In this document: piece after piece, positions 41,009-48,989 of the stretch
How the letters are laid out: each line of letters opens with the position of its first letter
Position numbering within the stretch: position 1 is the first letter of the stretch
DNA from: JAJDGF01 sp031549325
Lineage (GTDB): Bacteria > Bacillota > Clostridia > Christensenellales > Aristaeellaceae
Direction of reading: 5' to 3'
Assembly: GCA_031549325.1 (NCBI GenBank)
Contig: JAVBQA010000048.1
Span: forward strand, 12,519 to 76,518
Length of the DNA: 64,000 bases
The notes under the pieces: generated by a model
Database searches by the model: none
What the model saw: only the letters and a program-made list of their open reading frames with translations
Told to the model about the DNA's origin: nothing
Program-made: the position numbers and the translations under genes

Positions 41009-41281
41009 TTGCCTCTTTGTCGGTAGGCGGGGCTGGCTTTCATTGGCATGAATGGTTTTCATGGCATAGAGTCACACGGGCGGAAATCCCGCGGAATGGA
41101 CATGGGAGGCCGCCGCCCTCCTGACCGCCTGGGGCGCGTTCCATGATCGTCCGCCGTTGATCCATGGGGACGACAAAGGGATGCACTGGTGATGCATCCC
41201 TCTGAATGGATAGGGAGATCGGATGCTCAGGGGACGCGTCCCTTGAGCGGGGCCATAGGGGGAGCGCCCCTGTTCTTCCCC
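41009..41281. other. Gene-free interval rich in short hairpins
   Basis: No convincing gene. It contains GGGATGCA/TGCATCCC (41178-41200), a 22-base near-palindrome around GGGACGCGTCCC (41226-41247) and GGGGC/GCGCCCC just before the MITE-like repeat. It may be decayed repeat DNA. Confidence 0.5.
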
Positions 41282-41444
41282 CTAGGTAAGCACTGATCAA
41301 AGCGGCCACCGGTTTTGAGGCGCCTTTTCCGCTCCGGCGGCGTTCTCCGCTTGAAATAGCTCTGCTATTCCTGCGCTTCGGCTTCTTGCCGGAACGAAAA
41401 ATCCACCTCAATCCCGGCGGTCACTTTAATCAGCGCTTACCTAG
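41282..41444. mobile_element. Palindromic MITE-like element
   Basis: The 163 bp form one imperfect palindrome centred at about 41363 (AATAG-CTCTG-CTATT). The ends are inverted: CTAGGTAAGCACTGATCAAA at the left and its near reverse complement TTTAATCAGCGCTTACCTAG at the right. Flanking CTAG could be a target duplication. No coding capacity. The right CTAG contains the stop codon (CTA, 41441-41443) of the minus-strand E1 gene, so the element lies flush with its end. Confidence 0.75.
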
Positions 41445-43912
41445 CAGCCCATCTTCTCGGCGCGGAGTTTCTCGCGCAGGGTCTGGTTGGTGGTGCGGAC
41501 ATGGCCGGGCAGCGGCAGGATCTTGGCGTCGATGGCGTCCAGAATCCAGGCGGGCTGCGGGAAGAACGCGTCCTCCAGCTCGTGGGCGGGGGTGATCCAG
41601 TTCTTGGCGGCCACCACCACCGGCGGCGCGTCCAGCTCGTCGAAGGCCATCTCGGTGATGTTGCGGGCGACCTCGCTGGCGAAGGAGCCGCGCTCGCAGG
41701 CGTCGGTCACGATGACCAGGCGGCCGGTCTTTTTGACGGACTCGATGACGGTCTCGTAGTCAAACGGCACCAGCGTGCGCGCGTCGATGACTTCGGCCTG
41801 CATGCCGTACTTGCCCTTCAGCTCGTCGGCTGCCTGCAGCGCGCGGTACAACACCGCGCCGAAGGTCAGGATGGTGACGTCCGACCCCTTGCGCTTCACG
41901 TCGGCCTGGCCGAAGGGGATCTCGTAGTAATCGGCGGGCACGCCGCCCTCGTGGAACTGCTCGCCGATGTCGTAGATGCGCTGAGACTCAAAGTACACCA
42001 CCGGGTCGGTGCCGGCAAGCGCCGTGGCCATCAGCCCCTTCGCGTCGTAGGGCGTGGCGGGGAAGGCCACCTTCAGGCCCGGAATGTGGGCCACCAGCGC
42101 CGACCAGTCCTGGCTGTGCTGGGCGCCGTACTTGCTGCCCACCGACACGCGCAGCGTCAGCGGCATCTTGATCACGTCGGCGGACATGGCCTGCCATTTG
42201 CTCATCTGGTTGAACACCTCGTCGCCCGCGCGGCCCAGGAAATCGCAGTACATCAGCTCGACCAGCGCGCGGCCGCCCGCCATGGCGTAGCCGACGCCCG
42301 AACCCACGATGGCGGCCTCGGAGATGGGGGAGTTGAACAGCCGGTGATAGGGCAGCGCCTCGGTCAGGCCGCGATACACCGCGAACGCGCCGCCCCAGTC
42401 GCGCACATCCTCGCCGTAGGAAACCAGCGTCGGATCCTTGTAGTAGCGGTCGATGATCGCCTCAAAGATGCCGTCGCGCAGCTGATACAGCTTGTTTTTG
42501 CTCACGGGCTTGCCGTCCTTCATGAAGAAGCGCTCTTTGTTTGCGATGGCCTGGGTGCGCGGGTTCTCCGAGAGGGGCAACAGCACGTCGCCGGGCTCTA
42601 CGCTTCCGGAGAAGCTCTCCACATGGCCGTTTGAGAACATCAGCTCCGCGATGGCGTCCGGGTTCTTGACCAGGTCCATGCGCGGGGACACGCTGTCGTC
42701 GATGGACAGCTTGAAGTTCTTCAGCACGGAGTCCTTCACGCCCTGAACGATGGCGTCGCACTCCTGGGCGGTGGCGACCTTGGCGTCGATCAGCTGCAGG
42801 CGGTAGGCCAGAATCGGGTCGGCGTCGGCCCAAGCCTGGATCTCTTCCTTGGTGCGGTAGCTCGACGAGTCGGATGGGCTGTGGCCAGTGGTGCGGTAGG
42901 TCAGCACGTCCAGCAGCACCGGGCCCTCGCCCTTGAGCAGCAGCTCCTTCTTGCGCTTGATGGCGTCGATCACGGCCAGCGGGTTGTAGCCGTCCACGCG
43001 CTCGGCGTGCATCTGGCTGCCCATGAAGCCCGCGCCCAGCCGCGCCAGCACGTCGTAGGCCATGGTCTCGCCGTTGGTCTGGCCGCCCATGCCGTACTGG
43101 TTGTTGAAGATGTTGAACAGCACCGGCAGGCCGCCCTTCATGTCGCCCTCCCAGAGCTGCGTGAACTGGCTCATGCCCGCGAAGTTCAGCGCCTCGAGCA
43201 CCGGGCCGCAGCCCAGGGATCCGTCGCCGATGTTGGCGACCACGATGCCGGGCTTCCTGTTGACCTTCTTGTACAGCGCCGCGCCCGCCGCGATGTCGGC
43301 CGAGCCGCCCACCAGCGCGTTGTTGGGGTAGATGCCAAACGGGGTGAAGAAGGTGTGCATCGAGCCGCCCAGCCCCCGGTTGAAGCCGGTGCTGCGGGCG
43401 AAGATCTCGGCCATCGCGCCGTAGAGCAAAAAGTCGATCGCCAGATCCTTCACGCTGTCGTGCTTGGTTTTCTCGACAACGCGCAGGATCTCGCCGCCAA
43501 AGAAGCCCTCCATGATGGCGGTCAGATCGGCGTCAGACAGCTTCTCAATGGACGACAGGCCCTTGGCGAGGATCTCGCCGTGGCTTCTGTGCGAGCCGAA
43601 GCTGATGTCGTCCACGGTCAGGTGGAACGCTTGGCCGACGGCGCTGGCTTCCTGCCCCAGCGACAGGTGCGCCGGGCCGGGATGGTTGTAGGCGATGCCG
43701 GTGTACTCGCCGGTGGTCTTGATCAGGTTCAGCATGGTCTCGAACTCACGCAGCACCAGCATGTCGCGATAGATCGTCTTCAGCTGATCTTTGCTGAAAT
43801 TCTTGACCTCGTCCTTGATGGTCTTCTGGTACTCGTTCACCTTGATGTCCTGAAAGTGCACCTTGCCGGGCTTGCGCATGACCGCCGGATCGATGTATTG
43901 CGACTTAGGCAT
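41441..43912 (-). CDS. 2-oxoacid dehydrogenase E1 component, fused alpha and beta subunits
   Basis: Thiamine-diphosphate-dependent decarboxylase that feeds acyl groups to the lipoyl E2. The 823 residues join an E1-alpha-like half (about 1-440; HRSHG, GGSMH, ThDP motif GDGSLGCGPVLEALN near residue 229) to an E1-beta half (about 470-823; SYGEDVRDWGG, GKYGAQHSQDW-like region, TLVPFDYETV). The fused form occurs in a subset of bacteria. The substrate (pyruvate, acetoin or branched-chain oxoacid) cannot be decided. AGGAGTGA precedes the ATG. It is the last gene of the operon E2-E3-E1, 95 bases after E3, and its stop codon lies in the MITE-like repeat. Confidence 0.88.
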   Translation of the reverse strand: MPKSQYIDPAVMRKPGKVHFQDIKVNEYQKTIKDEVKNFSKDQLKTIYRDMLVLREFETMLNLIKTTGEYTGIAYNHPGPAHLSLGQEASAVGQAFHLTVDDISFGSHRSHGEILAKGLSSIEKLSDADLTAIMEGFFGGEILRVVEKTKHDSVKDLAIDFLLYGAMAEIFARSTGFNRGLGGSMHTFFTPFGIYPNNALVGGSADIAAGAALYKKVNRKPGIVVANIGDGSLGCGPVLEALNFAGMSQFTQLWEGDMKGGLPVLFNIFNNQYGMGGQTNGETMAYDVLARLGAGFMGSQMHAERVDGYNPLAVIDAIKRKKELLLKGEGPVLLDVLTYRTTGHSPSDSSSYRTKEEIQAWADADPILAYRLQLIDAKVATAQECDAIVQGVKDSVLKNFKLSIDDSVSPRMDLVKNPDAIAELMFSNGHVESFSGSVEPGDVLLPLSENPRTQAIANKERFFMKDGKPVSKNKLYQLRDGIFEAIIDRYYKDPTLVSYGEDVRDWGGAFAVYRGLTEALPYHRLFNSPISEAAIVGSGVGYAMAGGRALVELMYCDFLGRAGDEVFNQMSKWQAMSADVIKMPLTLRVSVGSKYGAQHSQDWSALVAHIPGLKVAFPATPYDAKGLMATALAGTDPVVYFESQRIYDIGEQFHEGGVPADYYEIPFGQADVKRKGSDVTILTFGAVLYRALQAADELKGKYGMQAEVIDARTLVPFDYETVIESVKKTGRLVIVTDACERGSFASEVARNITEMAFDELDAPPVVVAAKNWITPAHELEDAFFPQPAWILDAIDAKILPLPGHVRTTNQTLREKLRAEKMGC

Positions 43913-43944
43913 GTAGATTCACTCCTAAAATTGTATTCGTGACG

Positions 43945-44007
43945 TGGTTCGGGGGCGGTGTCCCCAGCGGGGATGCCCAAGTGGCGGCGCCCCTCGGGCA
44001 TTGCGCC
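43945..44007. repeat. Palindromic intercistronic unit between E3 and E1
   Basis: GGGGGCGGTG, TCCCC-AGC-GGGGA and GGCG-rich arms form overlapping hairpins in the 95-base gap. It resembles REP-type units and could shield the upstream mRNA. Confidence 0.4.
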
Positions 44008-45375
44008 TCAGTCGTGAAACTCCCAGATGACCTCTCGGATGATCTCGGAGACTGTCGGGTGGGGGAAGATGACTTCCTTGGCATCCTGAACGCGCAGCTC
44101 CTGCTCGATCATGGCCGCCGCGCCCCAGATGATTTCGCTGCTGTAGCTGCCGATCATGTGCACGCCGATGACGTTTCGGTGCCCCGCGTGCACCATCACC
44201 TTGCACAGCCCGTCGTCGCCCTCGTTCTCGGCCACGAAGCGCCCGGCGTAGCGCATGGACAGCTTCTTCACTTCGTATGGGACGCCCGCGTCCACGGCGG
44301 CTTCCTCGGTCAGACCCACGCAGGCCACCTCGGGCTTGGTGTAGATCACAGCCGGGTTGGCCTGATAGCGCATGGTGTCGCGCTTGCCGAGCATGGTGTT
44401 CACGGCCACCTCAGCCTCGCGGTAAGCGGTGTGGGCCAGCATCTGGATGCCGTTCACGTCGCCCGCGGCGTAGACATTCTCGATGTTGGTCCGGCTCTGG
44501 GCGTCGGTGGGGATGCCCTGGCGGGTGACCTCCACGCCGATGGACTCCAGGCCCAGGCCCTGCGTGTTGGCGCGGCGGCCGATGGAGAGCAGCACCTTGT
44601 CCGCCGGAACCTCAAAGCGCTTCCCGTCGGCCTCACAGACGACGGCCTTGTCCGTCAGCGCGGTCACCTTGGTGGACAGCAGGAAAGTGACGCCTTTTTT
44701 TTGGTACTCCTTCAGCAGAATGTTCCGAATCTCGCCGTCGGTGGGGCCGGCGATGTGGTCGAGCATCTCGACCACGGTGACCTTCGACCCGGCGGTGTTG
44801 TAGTAAGCGGCCATCTCCAGGCCGATCACGCCGCCGCCGATGATGACGAACTCCCTGGGCACTTCGGGCAGCTCGAGCACCGCCTTGTTGGTCAGCGCAA
44901 AGCCCGACGCCAGCGCCTCCTTGAGGCCCGGAATCGGCGGCACCACGGGGGACGAGCCGCTGGTGATCAGAAGCCGCTTCGCCTGGTACTCGCTGCCCGC
45001 GACTTCCACCACAAAGCCGCCCTCGCAGCGCCCTTTGATGACGGCCTTCTCCTTGACGACCGTCACGCCCGCGCCCTTCATTTTGGATCCCACGCCCGCA
45101 ACCAGCGTCCGGACGACCTTGGCGCGGCGCTTCTCGACCTCTTGATGATTCAGCGTCACGTTGTCCGCGTGCACGCCGTAAGCGCCCCCGTGCGTGGCGT
45201 ATTCGTAGACCTTGGCCGAGTGCAGCAGCGCCTTGCTGGGGATACAGCCCTCGTTCAGGCACACGCCGCCCAGAGCATTCATTTCAAACAGCAGCACGGA
45301 CAGCCCGGCGTGGGCCGCGCGCTCCGCGCCCAGATATCCGGCCGGGCCGCCGCCAATGATGATCAGATCATGCAT
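44008..45375 (-). CDS. lpdA: Dihydrolipoyl dehydrogenase (E3)
   Basis: Reoxidises the dihydrolipoyl group of E2 with NAD+. The 455 residues show the FAD motif IIIGGGPAGYLGAERAA, redox disulfide CLNEGC (about residues 41-46), the NAD motif VIIGGGVIGLEMA, the second FAD motif VYAAGDVNG and the C-terminal His-Glu pair in HPTVSEIIRE. The ATG at 45375 follows AGGTG; an in-frame GTG at 45384 directly after the E2 stop is also possible. Only nine bases separate E2 and E3. Confidence 0.95.
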   Translation of the reverse strand: MHDLIIIGGGPAGYLGAERAAHAGLSVLLFEMNALGGVCLNEGCIPSKALLHSAKVYEYATHGGAYGVHADNVTLNHQEVEKRRAKVVRTLVAGVGSKMKGAGVTVVKEKAVIKGRCEGGFVVEVAGSEYQAKRLLITSGSSPVVPPIPGLKEALASGFALTNKAVLELPEVPREFVIIGGGVIGLEMAAYYNTAGSKVTVVEMLDHIAGPTDGEIRNILLKEYQKKGVTFLLSTKVTALTDKAVVCEADGKRFEVPADKVLLSIGRRANTQGLGLESIGVEVTRQGIPTDAQSRTNIENVYAAGDVNGIQMLAHTAYREAEVAVNTMLGKRDTMRYQANPAVIYTKPEVACVGLTEEAAVDAGVPYEVKKLSMRYAGRFVAENEGDDGLCKVMVHAGHRNVIGVHMIGSYSSEIIWGAAAMIEQELRVQDAKEVIFPHPTVSEIIREVIWEFHD

Positions 45376-45384
45376 GCTCAGCAC

Positions 45385-46749
45385 CTAACCTTTCGCCAGC
45401 AGCATCGTGATGTTCTGAAGGTTCTGCCCCAGATCCCGCAAGAACTTGGATGCCGGCGCGCCGTCCAGCGCCCTGTGGTCGTAGGTCAGGGACAGCGTCA
45501 TGCAGGGGTAGCCCGTGAGCTGGCCGTTCACATCGCGCACGCGGGTGGTGATGTTGTTCACGCCCAGAATGCCGGTCTGCGGCGGGTTGATGACCGGGGT
45601 GAAGCTCTCGATGCCCAAGCTCCCCAGGTTCGAGATTGTAAAGCTGCCGCCGCGCAGATAGTCCGGGTTGATGGTGCCGCTCTGGCACTCCTTGGCGAGG
45701 CGCTTGGCCTCCTGGCTGATTTGAAGCAGGCTCATCTTGTCCGCGCCGAAGAGCACCGGAACCATCAGCCCGCGCTCGGTGTCCACCGCCAGGCCCAGGT
45801 TGACGCCGCGGAAGTATTTCATCTTTGTGCCGTCGATCAGGTTGGCGTTGAGCGCCTTGTGCTCGGGCTGCATCAGCGTTCTCGACACCGCGTACAGGAT
45901 GATGTCGTTCAGGGTGATCTTGTCCATGCCCAGCGCCGCGCCGCCGTCCTTGAGGGTCTTGCGCAGAGCCTGGATGCCCGTGGCGTCGAAGCTGCTGGTG
46001 TGGGTCAGCTGCGCCATGGTGCTGAGGGAGGTGGTCATGGCCTTGGCGATCGTCTTGCGCATGTTGCTGAGCGGCTCTTCGTAGCTGTCCTCGCCGGGCA
46101 CGCCCAGCGGGGCAGCGGGGGCAGGGGCTGCGGTCGCTGCGGGGGCATTCAGGTCGGACAGGGTCACGCGGCCGCCCAGGCCGGTGCCGGTGAGGCCGCC
46201 CGGATAGGAACCCGCCGCCGCCGGGGTGACGACCTGGCCCGCGTCAATCAGCGCCTGCACGTCGCGTGCGATCACGCGGCCGTCCGGGCCGGAAGCGGTG
46301 ACATGGGACAGGTCGGCGCGGCGCGCGTTGGCCATGGCCTGAGCGCGGGGGGAAATTTTCAGATCATCAGAGGACACGGGGGCTGCCTGGAAAGCGGGCT
46401 GAGCAGCCGCGGGTTGGGCGGGCGCTTCCGGCTGCGAAGCGCCGGGCGCGGCGTCCGCGGCGGGGGCTTGCGCGCTGCCCGCGTTCGGGTCGAACTCGGC
46501 GAAGGACTCGCCCGCGCCGCCGATCACGCACAGGTTCGTCAGGCAGGGCACGTCGTCGCCCGCCTCGAAAAAGCGCGCGAGCAGCGTGCCCGCGACTTTG
46601 GCCTCTTCCTCAAAGGCAGCCTTGTCGGTTTCGTAGGCGAACAGAATGTCGCCAACGGCGACCGGGTCGCCGGGGCCCTTCATCCACTTGGTGATGACGC
46701 AACTTTCCACCGATTGCCCCTGACGCGGCATAATGACTGGTACGGCCAT
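45385..46749 (-). CDS. Dihydrolipoamide acyltransferase (E2)
   Basis: Core of the 2-oxoacid dehydrogenase complex, 454 residues. Lipoyl domain at about residues 1-78 with the lipoylated Lys in YETDKAAFE, an Ala/Pro-rich linker, the E3/E1-binding domain (KISPRAQAMANARRADLS...DGRVIARDV), a second linker, and the catalytic domain ending with the YDHRALDG active-site motif. GGGGAGG lies upstream of the ATG at 46749; the in-frame ATG at 46764 overlaps that site. It is the first gene of the operon, an unusual order since E1 normally leads. Confidence 0.93.
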   Translation of the reverse strand: MAVPVIMPRQGQSVESCVITKWMKGPGDPVAVGDILFAYETDKAAFEEEAKVAGTLLARFFEAGDDVPCLTNLCVIGGAGESFAEFDPNAGSAQAPAADAAPGASQPEAPAQPAAAQPAFQAAPVSSDDLKISPRAQAMANARRADLSHVTASGPDGRVIARDVQALIDAGQVVTPAAAGSYPGGLTGTGLGGRVTLSDLNAPAATAAPAPAAPLGVPGEDSYEEPLSNMRKTIAKAMTTSLSTMAQLTHTSSFDATGIQALRKTLKDGGAALGMDKITLNDIILYAVSRTLMQPEHKALNANLIDGTKMKYFRGVNLGLAVDTERGLMVPVLFGADKMSLLQISQEAKRLAKECQSGTINPDYLRGGSFTISNLGSLGIESFTPVINPPQTGILGVNNITTRVRDVNGQLTGYPCMTLSLTYDHRALDGAPASKFLRDLGQNLQNITMLLAKG

Positions 46750-46797
46750 GTGTATCCTCCCCATCGATTGTGTTCTGATCCTAGTTTAGCAACCTAT

Positions 46798-46803
46798 ATT
46801 ATA
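46798..46803 (-). promoter_or_regulatory. Candidate -10 box of the dehydrogenase operon
   Basis: TATAAT on the minus strand in an A/T-rich gap 49 bases before the E2 start. No convincing -35 at 17 bases, so activator dependence is possible. Confidence 0.4.
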
Positions 46804-46849
46804 CGCTTCAATCGATAACCAGTATCTTTGCCAAAAGTTAATCATAATT

Positions 46850-46883
46850 AACAAAGAAGCGGGCGGATGTTGAATCCGCCCGC
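46850..46883 (-). terminator. Terminator of the padR-DUF4097 operon
   Basis: On the minus strand GCGGGCGGAT pairs with ATCCGCCCGC around TTCAAC-type loop, followed by TTCTTTGTT. Confidence 0.85.
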
Positions 46884-46900
46884 CCAGGTTTTTGCCGAGG

Positions 46901-48016
46901 CTAGCCTTCCGAGATGACCAGGTCTCCGGACACGGTCTTGGCTTTGATGGTGCGTCCGGAATAGGAATCGTTTCCGAAGCGGGATTTGACCTTGCCGGAC
47001 ACCGAGCTGAGCTGCACCTCAAAGTGGGCGCTGTCCCGGGGCAAGATCAGCTTGATGTCGCCGGACACGGTGGTGAAGTCCATGCGTTGCCAGTGGTCGT
47101 TCGCGGCGAACCCGATGTCGCCCGACACCGTCTTGAAATAGAAAGTCTTGGCCTCCCAGACGGCGCCGCCCCGCTGATCGATGTCGCCGGACACGCTGGT
47201 AACGCGCAGCGAATTGGTGGTGATGCAGTCCGCCGAGAGATCTCCCGCCGTGGTGCTGATGTCGATCGATTCGCCCATCAGCTTGCCGCAGTCAAAGTCG
47301 CCGGATACGCTGCCCAGCGAGATTTCATTGGCGTACAGGTCGCCCATCTTGAAGTCGCCTGACGCGCTGTTGACCTTCAGCGCATAGCCCTTGAACCCGG
47401 GCAGGCGCACGTCGCCCGCGGCGGTGGTGATCTTCAGTGTGCCGCCGAACGCGCGGGGCAGACCAATCACGATGTCGGGCTGCTTGCGCCAGTGGAACAG
47501 CCGGAAGATGCGGAATTCCTGCACCACGCGCAGCCGACCGTTGCGCAGCTCGCAGTATATGTCGCTGGCCGCCATGCCGTCGATGTCCACGCGCACCCAG
47601 CTCTCGTCGTGCAGCTCAAAGCGGATGTCGCTGTCCGAGGATTCCACCTCGATGTCCTTCACGTCAGCAAGCGGGAACTGCTCGTGAATGCTGATGTCGC
47701 TGACAAACCCGGAGGTCGAGCCGCCGCGCCGGGACTGCTCGCGCCGGGGCTGCTCGGGGCGGGGGTGCTCAAACCGGGGCGCTTCCCGCACATCGTCCGG
47801 CTCGCTCACGCCGCCGTTCTCCATGGCGTCCTGGCGGTAGCCTTCAACGATTCGCGCCGGGTCGCCCAGCTGGGCGGTCAGTTCCTGTTCGGTCTTGCCC
47901 TGCGCAAGGCCCGCCGCGAAGTGCTGCTCGAATTCATCCAGGATCTCGGAGAGTTCGGCGGGCGGCAAGAAGTTTAGCCCACTTTTGAGCTGGCCCAGAA
48001 AATCACGCTTGTCCAT
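46901..48016 (-). CDS. DUF1700 (HAAS) plus DUF4097 beta-strand protein
   Basis: A 371-residue protein in two parts. Residues 1-70 are the HAAS/DUF1700 module (KRDFLGQLKSGLNFLPPAELSEILDEFEQHF), which usually pairs with PadR regulators. After an Arg/Pro-rich linker, residues 120-371 form a DUF4097 putative adhesin with at least eight beta repeats marked by SGD (for example VSGDFDCGKL, TAGDLSA, VSGDIKL). No signal peptide or membrane helix is seen, unlike many relatives. AAGGAGGCGTG precedes the ATG. It lies two bases behind padR and is probably controlled by it, perhaps as part of an envelope-stress switch. Confidence 0.85.
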   Translation of the reverse strand: MDKRDFLGQLKSGLNFLPPAELSEILDEFEQHFAAGLAQGKTEQELTAQLGDPARIVEGYRQDAMENGGVSEPDDVREAPRFEHPRPEQPRREQSRRGGSTSGFVSDISIHEQFPLADVKDIEVESSDSDIRFELHDESWVRVDIDGMAASDIYCELRNGRLRVVQEFRIFRLFHWRKQPDIVIGLPRAFGGTLKITTAAGDVRLPGFKGYALKVNSASGDFKMGDLYANEISLGSVSGDFDCGKLMGESIDISTTAGDLSADCITTNSLRVTSVSGDIDQRGGAVWEAKTFYFKTVSGDIGFAANDHWQRMDFTTVSGDIKLILPRDSAHFEVQLSSVSGKVKSRFGNDSYSGRTIKAKTVSGDLVISEG

Positions 48017-48018
48017 GG

Positions 48019-48330
48019 TCACGCCTCCTTGATCAGTTGGTTCACAGCGCTGGAGAATGCCAGCCATTGCTCGAGCAGCTCGTCCTTGTGGGCGCGGCCC
48101 TCGTCGGTCAGCGCGTAGTAGCGCCGGGGCGGGCCCTCGCTGGACTCCTGGATGTAGGTCTTCACGAAGTTCTCCTCCCGGATGCGCTTGAGCAGCGGGT
48201 AGATCGTACCCTCGGACACCTCGACCAGCTGGCTGATCCGCGCGACCAGCTCGTAGCCATACTTGTCGCCCCCGTCCAGAATGCATAGCACGCACAGCTC
48301 CAGCGCGCCTTTTTTCAGTTGGGTAATCAG
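48019..48330 (-). CDS. PadR-family transcriptional regulator, non-standard start
   Basis: Winged-helix repressor of about 103 residues with LELCVLCILDGGDKYGYELV, EGTIYPLLKRI and RRYYALTDEG. The only standard start is GTG at 48291, which would cut off the conserved KKGALELC helix. In frame upstream of it only CTG (48330) and ATT (48327) lie at the right distance from GGAGG, giving ITQLKKGALELCVL. I therefore place the start at 48330 or 48327; a sequencing error (an ATG lies one frame away) is the alternative. It is first in a two-gene operon with the DUF1700/DUF4097 gene. Confidence 0.8.
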   Translation of the reverse strand: MITQLKKGALELCVLCILDGGDKYGYELVARISQLVEVSEGTIYPLLKRIREENFVKTYIQESSEGPPRRYYALTDEGRAHKDELLEQWLAFSSAVNQLIKEA

Positions 48331-48378
48331 GGCATTTCGCCTCCTTCGGTTGGCATAGTACTTTGCACAACCATGTAC

Positions 48379-48407
48379 AGGATATCACAGACTATTTTGC
48401 TTTGCAA
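48379..48407 (-). promoter_or_regulatory. Promoter/operator region of padR
   Basis: On the minus strand TTGCAA (48407-48402), 17-base spacer, TATCCT (48384-48379). A TGTACA palindrome and two GCAAAG repeats surround the start, possible PadR sites. Confidence 0.55.
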
Positions 48408-48480
48408 GGTAGTTCGCCGGATTTAACGGCGCGTTCGGTCAGCGTGTGGGAGAATGATGGGCGACAGGGAGGGGATGCAT

Positions 48481-48657
48481 GTGGCGAAGGTAAGGATCTC
48501 CGTGCTGCGCAGGGCGTTTTACCCGGAGCTTGCGGATGCGTTTTTGCGCGATGGGCGTTCGGTCGGACCGTGCCAAATTCTTTGGGACGGCCAGGTTTTT
48601 GAGTATGCGGGCGGGGCCGAGATGCCGGAGAAAGAGATCGGGATGCTGTTGAAATGA
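48481..48657 (+). CDS. Short TIGR04076-like protein, truncated
   Basis: A 58-residue protein beginning VAKVRISVLRRAF and containing GPCQILWDGQVF. This resembles the N-terminal two thirds of TIGR04076-type proteins (VKITVLK...GPC..F..GQ.F), but the usual C-terminal part with a GFCDWAW-like segment is absent. GTG at 48481 is chosen because GGGAGGGG sits six bases upstream; the ATG at 48475 directly abuts it. It overlaps the following NUDIX gene by four bases. Probably a degenerate gene. Confidence 0.5.
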   Translation: MAKVRISVLRRAFYPELADAFLRDGRSVGPCQILWDGQVFEYAGGAEMPEKEIGMLLK

Positions 48658-48989
48658 ACGTCGAATTGCATGCATGCGGGGCGCTTGAACGGTATGACGA
48701 TGTGGTGGTGGTTATACTATTTTTCATTGGTATTACCCGGCATCGATGCAAGAGGGTGATGTGCCAACACAAGGCGCAGTACACCTGGGAGAGGCCGGGC
48801 GGGCATGTGGAGATGGGGGAGAGCGCCCCGGATGCTGCCGACCGGGAGCTGAGGGAAGAGGCTGGCGCCTGGGACTTCGCGCTGGAGCCGCTGCTGGATT
48901 GCCGCGTGGAGAGGAATGGCGTGACGAGCAATGGCCAGGTGAGCCTGGCGCGGGTCGCGGGGCTCCGCGCCATTCCAGAGGGCAGCTAG
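48654..48989 (+). CDS. NUDIX hydrolase, C-terminally truncated
   Basis: A 111-residue protein with a complete NUDIX box (GGHVEMGESAPDAADRELREEAGA split over residues 65-88; GX5EX7REUXEEXGU fits). NUDIX enzymes hydrolyse nucleoside diphosphates linked to X. Relatives of this subgroup (CRHKxxxTWExPGGH) run about 30-40 residues further; here the frame stops at AIPEGS where the convergent yeiH gene begins, and the two genes overlap by four bases. A deletion may have joined yeiH to the truncated gene. The ATG overlaps the stop of the upstream ORF. Confidence 0.75.
   Translation: MNVELHACGALERYDDVVVVILFFIGITRHRCKRVMCQHKAQYTWERPGGHVEMGESAPDAADRELREEAGAWDFALEPLLDCRVERNGVTSNGQVSLARVAGLRAIPEGS

Noticed and set aside
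41040..41411. Minus-strand frame over the hairpin-rich interval and the MITE-like repeat
   Set aside because: It runs through several palindromes and half of the MITE and has no protein pattern.
46901..48388. Upstream extension of the DUF4097 gene to a 495-codon frame
   Set aside because: The extra 124 codons read the padR gene in a wrong frame. The ATG at 48016 with AAGGAGG is the real start.
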